20,943 nt of DNA from Bacillota bacterium. Lineage in GTDB: Bacteria; Bacillota; Clostridia; Oscillospirales; Acutalibacteraceae. Every line of letters starts with the position of its first letter. Positions within the stretch are counted from its first letter, which is position 1. Location of the stretch: assembly GCA_023401495.1 (NCBI GenBank), contig JAEXDU010000020.1, forward strand, positions 1 through 20,943, given 5' to 3'. The notes below the pieces were generated by a model. It did no database searches. It worked only from the letters and a program-made list of their open reading frames with translations, and was not told where the DNA came from. A program made the position numbers and the translations under genes. Shown here in pieces: positions 8,296-15,618 of this stretch.

Positions 8296-8325
8296 AGTAA
8301 CCCCCCGTTCCGCCGCCTTGGCGGT

Positions 8326-8634
8326 TTAAATTTTTACTCCGATTGCCTCGCGGACATAGCGGGTAATAGAATCCTTGGTACGGCCATTGCCGTGACGGTC
8401 GGGTATTTCAACGATCAAAGGGCGTTTCAGGTTCAGCTTTAAATCGTAAACCAGCTCGGGGCACATGGAAATCAGGCGTTCGGTCATCAGAATCACCGCA
8501 ACGTCCTTCATTTCAATGGCGTCGTTCAAAGCTTTGCGAACCTCACCGACATCGTGCGCCAAAATCCCGGGAATACCGGCCAGGCGCATTCCTACCAGCG
8601 TGTCTGTGTTGTCGCTGATTAAGTAAAATCGCAT
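8326..8634 (-). CDS. atpF: V/A-type ATPase subunit F (central stalk)
   Basis: Small central-stalk subunit F, 102 residues, which binds subunit D and in related enzymes tunes ATP hydrolysis. The CheY-like Rossmann fold is visible in RFYLISDNTDTLVGMRLAGI, the VAVILMTERLI strand-turn and RPLIVEIPD. The ATG at 8634 has AGGTG seven nt upstream and gives the usual length. A TTG nine codons further upstream would add residues that do not resemble the family. Confidence 0.92.
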   Translation of the reverse strand: MRFYLISDNTDTLVGMRLAGIPGILAHDVGEVRKALNDAIEMKDVAVILMTERLISMCPELVYDLKLNLKRPLIVEIPDRHGNGRTKDSITRYVREAIGVKI

Positions 8635-8677
8635 GTCAGCACCTGCTTTCCTTTGTTTCAAACTCTGAGAAGACTGC

Positions 8678-9124
8678 TTAAATCTTGTTCAGGATCAGGA
8701 TGGAAATCAGCAGGCCGTACAGAGCAATACCTTCACCAAGCGCAACGAAGATCAGGGATTTACCGAAGGATTTGGGGTCTTCTGCAGTAGCGCCGATCGC
8801 AGCAGGAGAAGCAGCGCCAACAGCGATACCGCCGCCGATGCCGGCCAGACCGGTTACCAGGCCGGCAGCCAGCAGGCCCAGGCCTTCTTTGCCGGCATTT
8901 GTGCCGTCGTCTGCAGCAGAGGTGGTGGTAGCATTTGTGGAATCATCGGTAGCAGCACTTACAACCATGGGTACAGCAATGGTAACAGCGCATACGATCA
9001 TGAAAGCAGCGAGTTGAGAAACAAGGGCTGTCTTGGCCTTTTTACCGTGTTTGACTGCTCTGATGGCCAGGAAAACAGAGAGAATCAGTGCCGCAACAGG
9101 GAGAATTAACAATACGTAGTTCAT
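8678..9124 (-). CDS. atpK: V/A-type ATPase rotor subunit K (proteolipid)
   Basis: Membrane rotor proteolipid, 148 residues with four transmembrane helices in two hairpins. Only the second hairpin looks like a classical c subunit: a glycine-rich helix (GLAGIGGGIAVGAASPAAIG) and a helix with the ion-binding carboxylate in VALGEGIALYGLL (Glu131). The first hairpin (about residues 3-24 and 32-58) lacks both glycine repeat and carboxylate. The hairpins are joined by a 20-residue Ser/Thr/Asp/Asn-rich linker. The position that is Gln in many Na+-binding relatives appears as Val, so Na+ coupling is not supported by that residue. GGAGG selects the ATG at 9124 over a TTG at 9139. The gene is made in excess in such complexes; see the hairpin at 9173-9202. 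Confidence 0.93.
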   Translation of the reverse strand: MNYVLLILPVAALILSVFLAIRAVKHGKKAKTALVSQLAAFMIVCAVTIAVPMVVSAATDDSTNATTTSAADDGTNAGKEGLGLLAAGLVTGLAGIGGGIAVGAASPAAIGATAEDPKSFGKSLIFVALGEGIALYGLLISILILNKI

Positions 9125-9172
9125 AAGATTTGCCTCCAAAATATAGTGTTTTTTAATTTATTTACCGCTTGA

Positions 9173-9202
9173 AGCAGAATCAGGCTCATGCCTGATTCTG
9201 CT
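9173..9202 (-). other. Intercistronic hairpin at the atpI stop codon
   Basis: A perfect 13-bp inverted repeat (9173-9185 with 9190-9202) with a 4-nt loop that contains the atpI TGA stop. In minus-strand RNA it is followed by UUCAAGCGGUAAAUAA rather than a U run, so it is not a normal terminator. It is placed just ahead of the rotor gene and its ribosome binding site. It may mark an mRNA processing or 3'-end protection point that adjusts subunit ratios. Confidence 0.7.
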
Positions 9203-11138
9203 CCTGGCGAGCGGATACAGGATGGAAGGGACGGCCGTTGCCGTCGAAGAAGCGGCTGAACATTTCATAGAATTCCAGCCTCAATACCTGAATGCCGGCC
9301 AGAAGGGCCTCCAGCGCCATGACAAAGATATTGCCCAGAACAAGAACCAGAACATACCCGATTCCGGAGGACATCTCGGCCAGAGTAAATACCACCATCA
9401 TCATGCCTGCGTGAACCAGAACAAACGCGCCGACACGAAGGAAGGACATGGTGTTGCTCATGTAGCTGAGCAGATACTCGAATACTTCGAAAAAGTTCTG
9501 TGTGATAAATTCGCCCCAGCTGGCAGGCTGCCAGTCTTTATGCCCCTCCAGAATCTCACTCAGAATCTCCTGGAAGAACATCAGCAGCAGCGGGAAGATC
9601 ATAAAGCAAAGAACATACGGCGTGGTGACAATCTGCCAGCCCATCGCGATCTGTCCGCCGAAGCCGATCACGATCGAACCGTAAAACAGCAGTCCGGCCA
9701 AGCCGTTCGGGCTGAACAGCGCGTTGCCGTATTTCTTTTTCTTGACGCTCGAGTAAATGTTGATCAGCATGGCGATCATCACGAGGGATACGCCGATGCC
9801 GACAGCCGAATAGATAATGATGTTGGTGGTAGCGGGGTGCATTACCTCTACGGGCTTGTCTTCAAGGCCGAACAGTGCGTGGTAAACAGGGTTGAGCGCA
9901 TGCTCAAAGCCGAATACCGAGCCGAAAATAAAGCCGAATATTGCGGAGGAAATGCCGCAGGGCATCAGAATTTTGCCAAGCCGCATGCGGGATTTTTTCC
10001 ACATGAACAAACCGACCAAAGAAACGCACAAACCCTGCCCCAAATCGGCGAACATGATGCCGAACATGATAATATAGGTGATTCCCACAAAGATGGTGGG
10101 GTCAACCTCGTTGTAAGAGGGAAGTCCGAACATTTCCACAAAGAACTCAAACGGACGAAACAGCCTGGGGTTCTTCAGCTTGACAGGCGGGGAATGCTCC
10201 AACTGTGCTTCCGCGTTTTCGAAAGAATATTCTACCGACTCCAGCGGTTCCAGTGATTCCCGGAATTCTTCCTCGCCCTTCGCGGGGATCCACCCGGTGA
10301 GGACAAAGCTTTCGTGGTAACGGGCGCCATAGTGGCGGATGCCGAAATAGATGCTCTTTTCTCTCAGGTGATTAAAGATCCGCTGGCAATTGTCTTTCTC
10401 CCGCTGCCAGTGGGCACTCAGCTTTTCGTTCATTTCGTTGATCAGAGCCGTAGCCTCATCGTGCTGCTGCTGGAGACGCACGATCATTTCTTCCGGCGTT
10501 CCCTGGTAACCGGTCAGGCTGATCCGCTTGAAAAACAGGCTGGAGAAAACCCGGTCTATTTCATCAATCTGCTCTGTCGGGGCAAAGTAGGCGCCCCAAT
10601 AGGAGGTCGCATCGCTGGAGTTGGGGAAAAACATGATATAAGGATTGTCATTGTAAACAGAAAGCTTGTCGTAGTTCTCTTTTGGCAAAACGCCAAACCG
10701 CACCTGAACAAATTTGCAGTCCGTCACCTTTTCCAGGTTCAGGTCCATCCCTGCAAAGTGAGACAAATCCCGAAGCGAAGCATTCAGTTCCTGAATTTTC
10801 TGTTCCGCGTCGTTTTTCTGTTTCAGGCATTCTTCAATATAAGAAGTAAATTTCTCCACATATTCCAGCAAAACACGATCTTCTTCCTCCGCCTTGCAGT
10901 CGGGTGCACCCTCAAAGCTGAGGGGATGCTCGATCTTTTTGCAGGTATCCGAAAGCCTTTGCAAAGGAGCTGTGTAGGGGTTATCCTCCCCAATCGGAAC
11001 AAAGGGCGTTGTATCGGAGTAGAATGAAAGAACGTTGTCGGGATGGAACATTTCAGATTGGCCACATCGAAGCGTCACCTCATCCAGTTCGTTCATTCGG
11101 CCGATAATACTGGCCATTTTTAGTTTTTGTACAGCCAA
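9186..11138 (-). CDS. atpI: V/A-type ATPase subunit I (membrane stator, a-subunit homologue)
   Basis: Large stator subunit I, 650 residues, forming the ion half-channels beside the K ring. The N-terminal half (about 1-340) is cytosolic and helical, with coiled-coil stretches contacting the peripheral stalks. The C-terminal half carries about seven to eight membrane segments beginning at FVGITYIIMFGIMFADLG. The conserved NTMSFLRVGAFVLVHAGMM segment holds the likely essential Arg opposite the rotor Glu. The start is TTG at 11138 with AGGAG nine nt upstream, giving the typical N-terminus MAVQKLKMASIIG; an ATG seven codons later would cut that strand. It starts 18 nt after the atpC stop. Confidence 0.95.
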   Translation of the reverse strand: MAVQKLKMASIIGRMNELDEVTLRCGQSEMFHPDNVLSFYSDTTPFVPIGEDNPYTAPLQRLSDTCKKIEHPLSFEGAPDCKAEEEDRVLLEYVEKFTSYIEECLKQKNDAEQKIQELNASLRDLSHFAGMDLNLEKVTDCKFVQVRFGVLPKENYDKLSVYNDNPYIMFFPNSSDATSYWGAYFAPTEQIDEIDRVFSSLFFKRISLTGYQGTPEEMIVRLQQQHDEATALINEMNEKLSAHWQREKDNCQRIFNHLREKSIYFGIRHYGARYHESFVLTGWIPAKGEEEFRESLEPLESVEYSFENAEAQLEHSPPVKLKNPRLFRPFEFFVEMFGLPSYNEVDPTIFVGITYIIMFGIMFADLGQGLCVSLVGLFMWKKSRMRLGKILMPCGISSAIFGFIFGSVFGFEHALNPVYHALFGLEDKPVEVMHPATTNIIIYSAVGIGVSLVMIAMLINIYSSVKKKKYGNALFSPNGLAGLLFYGSIVIGFGGQIAMGWQIVTTPYVLCFMIFPLLLMFFQEILSEILEGHKDWQPASWGEFITQNFFEVFEYLLSYMSNTMSFLRVGAFVLVHAGMMMVVFTLAEMSSGIGYVLVLVLGNIFVMALEALLAGIQVLRLEFYEMFSRFFDGNGRPFHPVSARQEQNQA

Positions 11139-11156
11139 ATAGCACCACTCCTTTCG

Positions 11157-12203
11157 TTAAAAATCAGAAAAAGCAAGCAGCTTTTTTATTTCTTCCGGCG
11201 GGAGATGATAGCGGATTCCCTCTACAATATTAATGATGTCCATCAGCTCGATCTGCATATAGAAGATATAAGACAGCATAACAACCGATGCGTATACCGA
11301 AAAATGAACGCCGCGGTGGCAAACGTTGTACAGTGCGCGCTCCGCAAGCTGATCGGCAAAATTGTATTGAATTTTGCTGGTCTTCTTGCCGATTCTTGTT
11401 TGTGCCAGAAGCGTGCGTACCTCCCCGGCATCCCGGGCCTGAATCATTTTTTCAATTTGGTCCTTGTTGAGAGAGCCGAACGGAAGAAGATTGCTGCGAA
11501 TATAATCCGGGCCGGCCTGAAAATACGTTTTAAAGCGCAGAATACGGGCAAAGTTGTTCAGATCGAGATAAAGATCGACAATCTGCCGCAAATCCTGTTT
11601 CATGCCTTTGTACCGCAGATGCTCGATGGTTTCGTACAGCTGGCTGTACAAATAGGTGTTCAGCGCGTTTTCTGCGGCGGTAAAGTCGATGGGGTTGTCA
11701 TAAGTGGGGCGGAACGATTCCAGCAGCATCTGGTACGGCGTGTGAGCCAGAGCAGCAATAATGCTGTCGAAATTATCTGCGCCCGAAAGCCGGACAAGGT
11801 CTATGCGCGAATGAACGGCCAGAGTGGCCGGCATGGAGAAAAAGTATTCCTTTGTCGTGTCGGCGTTCAGGTGCAGCAGAGCATTTAAAATCTGATCCAC
11901 CTCGCTGCGCTGCAGCAAATAAGCGGCCAGCGCGTCGCTGATGGAGATTTCATAGCGGCACAAGGCCGCCGAATCCGCAAGCAGTTTCTGCTTGAGCCGG
12001 TTCTCCAACTGACCGCGGTGCACTTCTCTATCATTGATTCCCGCAAGCACCTTGTCGTAATCGGTGTTTGTGGCAAGGTACCGGGCGATTTCTGTGATGT
12101 TTTTGCAGTTAAGCATTTCCTGGTAATTCTGAGCAGTCAGTCTGCGCCCATACATCGCGCGGGCCTTTGCCGAAACTACGTTGGAAGAGAGATGGGAAAG
12201 CAT
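11157..12203 (-). CDS. atpC: V/A-type ATPase subunit C (AC39/d family)
   Basis: Subunit C of the V/A-type ATPase, 348 residues, homologous to eukaryotic subunit d. It is a funnel-shaped, all-helical soluble protein that sits on the K ring and links it to the D/F shaft. Family-like features are the N-terminal VVSAKARAMYGRRL segment, the repeated three-helix units (YLATNTDYDKVL, LDLNNFARILRFK) and KTYFQAG. The ATG at 12203 has AGGAG about ten nt upstream, lying inside the end of the preceding H/G gene, from which it is only 4 nt away, so the two are probably coupled. In E. hirae this subunit is encoded after E; here it comes before I. Confidence 0.9.
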   Translation of the reverse strand: MLSHLSSNVVSAKARAMYGRRLTAQNYQEMLNCKNITEIARYLATNTDYDKVLAGINDREVHRGQLENRLKQKLLADSAALCRYEISISDALAAYLLQRSEVDQILNALLHLNADTTKEYFFSMPATLAVHSRIDLVRLSGADNFDSIIAALAHTPYQMLLESFRPTYDNPIDFTAAENALNTYLYSQLYETIEHLRYKGMKQDLRQIVDLYLDLNNFARILRFKTYFQAGPDYIRSNLLPFGSLNKDQIEKMIQARDAGEVRTLLAQTRIGKKTSKIQYNFADQLAERALYNVCHRGVHFSVYASVVMLSYIFYMQIELMDIINIVEGIRYHLPPEEIKKLLAFSDF

Positions 12204-12207
12204 GAAA

Positions 12208-12519
12208 TCACTCTCCTATCACATTGCGGACAATCGTGTCGACCCATTTTTCGCCGCTCTGCGCATACTGCTGATCCAATTGTTCCACCAGAGCATGGTA
12301 GTGATGCTCTTTGACCTGCCATGTTTTTTCCGCCGCGGCTTGCTCAAGAGGTCTGTTTTTCTCGACTCTGGCTCTTGCTCTGGCCAGATAACGGTTCCGA
12401 ATATCCTCCCGCGTTCTGGAAATTTCTTTTTCCGTGTCGATTTTCTGTTTCTGGGCGGCGTCCGTGATCTGCCTGGCTTTTTCGTCCATTTCGATGATCT
12501 GCTTCAGCATATCGTTCAT
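12208..12519 (-). CDS. V/A-type ATPase subunit H/G (peripheral stalk coiled coil)
   Basis: First gene of the ATPase operon, 103 residues. The protein is almost entirely a charged alpha-helix (about 1-80) with many E, K, R and Q and no hydrophobic core of its own, as expected of the G/H stator subunit that winds around subunit E. The similarity is structural rather than motif-based, so the call rests partly on position. GGAGGTG eight nt upstream fixes the ATG at 12519. An earlier in-frame ATG at 12561 lies between promoter and ribosome binding site and is unlikely. Confidence 0.8.
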   Translation of the reverse strand: MNDMLKQIIEMDEKARQITDAAQKQKIDTEKEISRTREDIRNRYLARARARVEKNRPLEQAAAEKTWQVKEHHYHALVEQLDQQYAQSGEKWVDTIVRNVIGE

Positions 12520-12584
12520 AATGACCGCACCTCCTTGATAAATAAAATCTATGTTACACAAAATTCTCAGAAATCACATGCACA

Positions 12585-12613
12585 ATTATAGCTCGCTCGT
12601 CACAAATATACAA
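12585..12613 (-). promoter_or_regulatory. Sigma-A promoter of the V/A-type ATPase operon
   Basis: On the minus strand TTGTAT (12608-12613), a 17-bp spacer and a perfect TATAAT (12585-12590). The start would be near 12578, giving a leader of about 60 nt before the first ATPase gene. No other promoter of similar quality is seen inside the operon. Confidence 0.78.
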
Positions 12614-12655
12614 CTAATTTTTTGACAAATTTTCCGTCTGTGACACATTACCTCA

Positions 12656-12677
12656 AGAAAAATCAAAATGTTTTGAT
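12656..12677 (-). terminator. Weak, AT-rich terminator after the UPF0210 gene
   Basis: Minus-strand ATCAAA-ACAT-TTTGAT hairpin followed by TTTTTCTT, placed between the UPF0210 stop and the ATPase promoter. The stem has one GC pair and would be leaky, so some read-through into the ATPase operon is possible. Confidence 0.4.
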
Positions 12678-12692
12678 ATTTTTTAGACACAA

Positions 12693-14051
12693 TCAATTTT
12701 TCAGGCTCTGAAGCGGTGCCGGAATGCGTCCGCCGCGCTGAATAAACCGCTGCGGAGAGTAACGATTGACCTCCATGACGGGGCCGCCGCCCAAAAGACC
12801 GCCGAAATTCAGTTCCTCGCCCACCTGCTTGCCGATCGCGGGGATCAGGCGCACGGCGGTGGTTTTGCTGTTGACCATGCCGATCGCCGCTTCGTCGGCA
12901 ATAATGCCCGAAATCACCTCGGCCGGGGTGTCGCCGGGAATGGCGATCATGTCGAGGCCGACGGAGCAGACTGCGGTCATGGCCTCGAGCTTGTTGAGCG
13001 TCAGAGAGCCGCGGCGTGCGGCTTCGATCATGCCGGCGTCCTCGGTAACGGGGATAAACGCGCCGGACAAACCGCCGACGTGGGAGGAAGCCATGATGCC
13101 GCCCTTTTTCACGGCGTCGTTCAGCAGGGCCAGCGCGGCGGTCGTGCCGTGGGCGCCGCAGGCTTCAAGGCCCATTTCCTCCAGAATATAGGCGACGGAA
13201 TCGCCGACGGCGGGGGTGGGGGCCAAAGAGAGATCGACGATACCGAAGGGGACAAACAGTCGGCGGGAGGCCTCCTGCGCGACCAGCTGTCCCATGCGGG
13301 TGATCTTGAACGCGGTCTTTTTGATCAGGTCGGCAATCCCGGTAATATCGCAGTCTTCCGCCTTTGCCAGCGCGGCTCTGACCACACCGGGGCCGGATAC
13401 GCCAACGTTGATCACGCAGTCCGGCTCGCCGGGGCCGTGGAAGGCGCCCGCCATAAAGGGGTTATCCTCCGGCGCATTGCAGAAAACCACCAGTTTAGCC
13501 GCTCCAATACAGTCGCGGTCGGCTGTTTTCTCCGCGCATTCGCGGATGACGCGTCCCATTTTGCCGACAGCATCCATGTTGATTCCCGCCTTGGTGGTGC
13601 CCACGTTGACGGAGGAGCAAACGAAACTGGTGGTGCTGAGAACCTCGGGGATGCTTTCAATCAGTGCGTAATCTCCCGGGCCAAAGCCTTTGTGTACCAG
13701 TGCGGAATAACCGCCGATAAAATTGACGCCCACCTCTTTCGCAGCGCGGTCCAAAGCCTGAGCAAAATGTGCCGGACTTTTTGAGGGACACGCCGCTGCA
13801 ATCATCGAGATGGGTGTAACGGATATGCGTTTGTTGATAATCGGAATGCCGTAATCTTTGCTGATATCTTCGCCGGTCTTGACCAGGTTGCTGGCATAGC
13901 GGCAAATTTTATCGTACACCTTGTCACAGGCAGTTTTTTGGTCGGAATCCACGCAGTCCAGCAGAGAAATACCCATGGTAATGGTGCGTACATCCAGATT
14001 TTCGTTATCAATCATATTGATTGTTTCGAGAATATCGTGGGAATTAATCAT
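12693..14051 (-). CDS. UPF0210 (DUF711) family protein, PFL-like fold
   Basis: Soluble protein of 452 residues belonging to UPF0210/DUF711, whose structure resembles the ten-stranded barrel of pyruvate formate-lyase and related enzymes; no reaction is established. Typical segments are NLDVRTITMGISLLDC near the N-terminus, RISVTPISMIAAA, ALVHKGFGPGDYALIESIP (about 117-135), INVGVSGPGVV, CGAHGTTAALALLNDAVKKG, PGDTPAEVISGIIADEAAIG and the C-terminal GGLLGGGPVMEV. Length is standard. The ATG at 14051 has AAAGGA about ten nt upstream. It follows the UPF0237 ACT gene by 73 nt, a pairing also known from streptococci, which suggests that the ACT protein senses a ligand for it. Confidence 0.93.
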   Translation of the reverse strand: MINSHDILETINMIDNENLDVRTITMGISLLDCVDSDQKTACDKVYDKICRYASNLVKTGEDISKDYGIPIINKRISVTPISMIAAACPSKSPAHFAQALDRAAKEVGVNFIGGYSALVHKGFGPGDYALIESIPEVLSTTSFVCSSVNVGTTKAGINMDAVGKMGRVIRECAEKTADRDCIGAAKLVVFCNAPEDNPFMAGAFHGPGEPDCVINVGVSGPGVVRAALAKAEDCDITGIADLIKKTAFKITRMGQLVAQEASRRLFVPFGIVDLSLAPTPAVGDSVAYILEEMGLEACGAHGTTAALALLNDAVKKGGIMASSHVGGLSGAFIPVTEDAGMIEAARRGSLTLNKLEAMTAVCSVGLDMIAIPGDTPAEVISGIIADEAAIGMVNSKTTAVRLIPAIGKQVGEELNFGGLLGGGPVMEVNRYSPQRFIQRGGRIPAPLQSLKN

Positions 14052-14124
14052 GAAAGCGGTCCTTTCTATATATAATAGTGCTTTTCAGGTGGGATTTTCT
14101 GCGATCAGAGAACCCGTCCCGCGC

Positions 14125-14394
14125 TTAAATACGATGCATGGAGTTAAAGATATCCTCGTGCATGGTGTGGATCGTCAGATTCATGCTGATTCCCAGTTCA
14201 GTCAGGCGATCAGCCAGATCACTGAAGGGAATGGTGCTTTTCGAAATATCCACCATCATAATCATGGCAAACATGTCCTGCAGAACAGACTGGGTCACTT
14301 CGATCACATTGACTTGGTTTTCGGCACAGATGGCAGAGACGCGGGCAAGAATACCCACCATATCTTTGCCAAGGACAGTAATTACAGCGCGCAT
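14125..14394 (-). CDS. UPF0237 family ACT-domain protein
   Basis: Single ACT-domain protein of 89 residues, the usual size of UPF0237. ACT domains bind small ligands, usually amino acids, at a dimer interface. The start MRAVITVLGKDMVGILARVS is a clear ACT beta-alpha unit, followed by NVIEVTQSVLQDMFAMIMMV and a second helix. AGGAGGC seven nt upstream selects the ATG at 14394; a longer reading upstream would run through the promoter region. The gene is the first of a two-gene unit with UPF0210. Related ACT proteins regulate glycine cleavage (GcvR) in proteobacteria, but that role is not claimed here. Confidence 0.92.
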   Translation of the reverse strand: MRAVITVLGKDMVGILARVSAICAENQVNVIEVTQSVLQDMFAMIMMVDISKSTIPFSDLADRLTELGISMNLTIHTMHEDIFNSMHRI

Positions 14395-14451
14395 GCGGCA
14401 GCCTCCTAAAAATAAACAAATTCCAATCAAAACTGGGTATTGATGCATTTT

Positions 14452-14480
14452 ATTATGAAGTAGAAACATTGGTATGTCAA
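14452..14480 (-). promoter_or_regulatory. Sigma-A promoter of the UPF0237-UPF0210 unit
   Basis: Minus-strand TTGACA at 14475-14480 (perfect -35), a 17-bp spacer and CATAAT at 14452-14457. The start would be near 14445, about 50 nt before the ACT gene. Confidence 0.75.
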
Positions 14481-14579
14481 GTCGTTTTCGGCATCAAGCG
14501 CGTTAAGAAAAAAACTATTAAGACTAAATTTCGACTTTGAAAAAATTTAGAGGAAAAACTGTCTTTTTTCCTTGATTTA

Positions 14580-14588
14580 TGCTAAGAT
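14580..14588 (+). promoter_or_regulatory. Possible extended -10 promoter for the PHP gene
   Basis: TGCTAAGAT forms an extended -10 (TGn + TAAGAT) about 160 nt upstream of the PHP start. No good -35 is seen. The transcript would carry a long leader with the palindrome at 14643-14677. The 14395-14749 gap otherwise contains the divergent promoter at 14452-14480 and AT-rich DNA. Confidence 0.35.
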
Positions 14589-14642
14589 AATAAAAATCGC
14601 CAAGAAGTATCCCTGTTGTCCGAGAGGAAAAAGGGAAGCACA

Positions 14643-14677
14643 GGTATCTTTCTCCCGCCGCAGGCGGGAAAGATACC
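14643..14677. repeat. Palindromic repeat, copy 1 (GGTATCTTTC...GAAAGATACC)
   Basis: Arms GGTATCTTT + CCCGCC and GGCGGG + AAAGATACC form a 15-bp stem with a 2-nt CT bulge and a GCA loop. It has no T run on either side, so it is not a standard terminator here. The outer arms match the hairpin at 18260-18291. It lies in the presumed leader of the PHP gene, about 73 nt before the start codon. Confidence 0.75.
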
Positions 14678-14749
14678 AAATTCTTTGCCTGTTTTTGATA
14701 GAAGATAAGCATCAGATGCGGGCATTCAGAGACTGGAGGCAGCAGAGTT

Positions 14750-15565
14750 TTGAAATACAGATATTTTTCCGATTGTCATCTGCACAGCGATTGCTCCCGC
14801 GACGCGGAAGACCCGGCCATGATGATGTGCGAGGCTGCACAGCGCCAGGGCCTGTATGCCGTTGCCCTGACGGATCACTGCGAGTGCAATGAATATTATA
14901 AGGAAGAATACGACCGTTCGGTGCGCCAGTCTTATTTCGAGGCCAAAAAGGCCGCCGCGGTTTTTCAGGGCCGTCTGCGGGTGTACGCGGGCGTTGAGCT
15001 CGGCCAGCCCCTGCAGGATGTAAAGGCGGCACAGGATGTTCTGACCACCTGCGGTTTTGACTTCGTTCTGGCCTCGCTCCATAATTTGGCCGGGATGGAG
15101 GATTTTTATTTCCTCGACTACGATCACCAGAATGTCAACGAGCTTCTCACACGTTATTTTGATGAAATCCTCGAGATGGTGCGCTGGGACGGTTTTGATT
15201 CCCTGGCGCATCTCACTTACCCCTACCGATACATTACGGGTGATAAGGGCATTCCGGCCCCGCTTTACCCAGATCACGGCGAGGTCATCGAAGAAATCCT
15301 CAGTCTGCTGGTTCAGAACCACAAGGCGCTGGAGCTCAATACCTCTGGCCTGCGGCAGAAGCTGGGGCAGACCCTGCCGCCGCCAGACGTGATCCGGCGC
15401 TTCCGCCAGATGGGCGGAAAGTATGTGACCATCGGTTCCGACGCACACCGCTGGGGAGACATCGGCGCCGGGGTAGAAACCGGACTGTCTCTGCTTTCGC
15501 AGGCCGGGTTTGATCGGTTCACCATCTACGTTGGGCGCGAGCCCGTATTGCTGCCAATCGAATAA
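14750..15565 (+). CDS. PHP-domain phosphoesterase, histidinol-phosphatase (HisJ/HisK) family
   Basis: Metal-dependent PHP-family phosphatase of 271 residues, the size of HisJ-type histidinol-phosphatase, which releases histidinol from its phosphate in histidine synthesis. Metal-ligand motifs run in the proper order: FSDCHLHSDCSRDA (N-terminal HxH), LTDHCE, AGVELGQ (bridging Glu), FVLASLHNLAG, DSLAHLTYPYRY, LELNTSGLRQK and the C-terminal TIGSDAHRWGDIGAG. No other his genes are in the window, so a related phosphate ester could be the true substrate. The start is TTG at 14750 with GGAGG ten nt upstream, and it gives the normal N-terminus MKYRYFSDCHLHS. The lrp-type gene follows after 53 nt without a terminator. 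Confidence 0.88.
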   Translation: MKYRYFSDCHLHSDCSRDAEDPAMMMCEAAQRQGLYAVALTDHCECNEYYKEEYDRSVRQSYFEAKKAAAVFQGRLRVYAGVELGQPLQDVKAAQDVLTTCGFDFVLASLHNLAGMEDFYFLDYDHQNVNELLTRYFDEILEMVRWDGFDSLAHLTYPYRYITGDKGIPAPLYPDHGEVIEEILSLLVQNHKALELNTSGLRQKLGQTLPPPDVIRRFRQMGGKYVTIGSDAHRWGDIGAGVETGLSLLSQAGFDRFTIYVGREPVLLPIE

Positions 15566-15618
15566 ACAGCGCAGGGTCAATCCCGCGAACTGTTCAGAAA
15601 ATTTAAGGAGGAACTATA

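Noticed and set aside
8313..8324. Terminator between atpF and atpE
   Set aside because: The CCGCC/GGCGG hairpin has a 2-nt loop and no U run; it would not end transcription inside the operon.
14470..14482. Second FadR-type operator (TTGGTATGTCAA) over the UPF0237 promoter
   Set aside because: Only one half-site matches; the ACCA half is changed to TCAA, and the bases are accounted for by the -35 hexamer on the minus strand.
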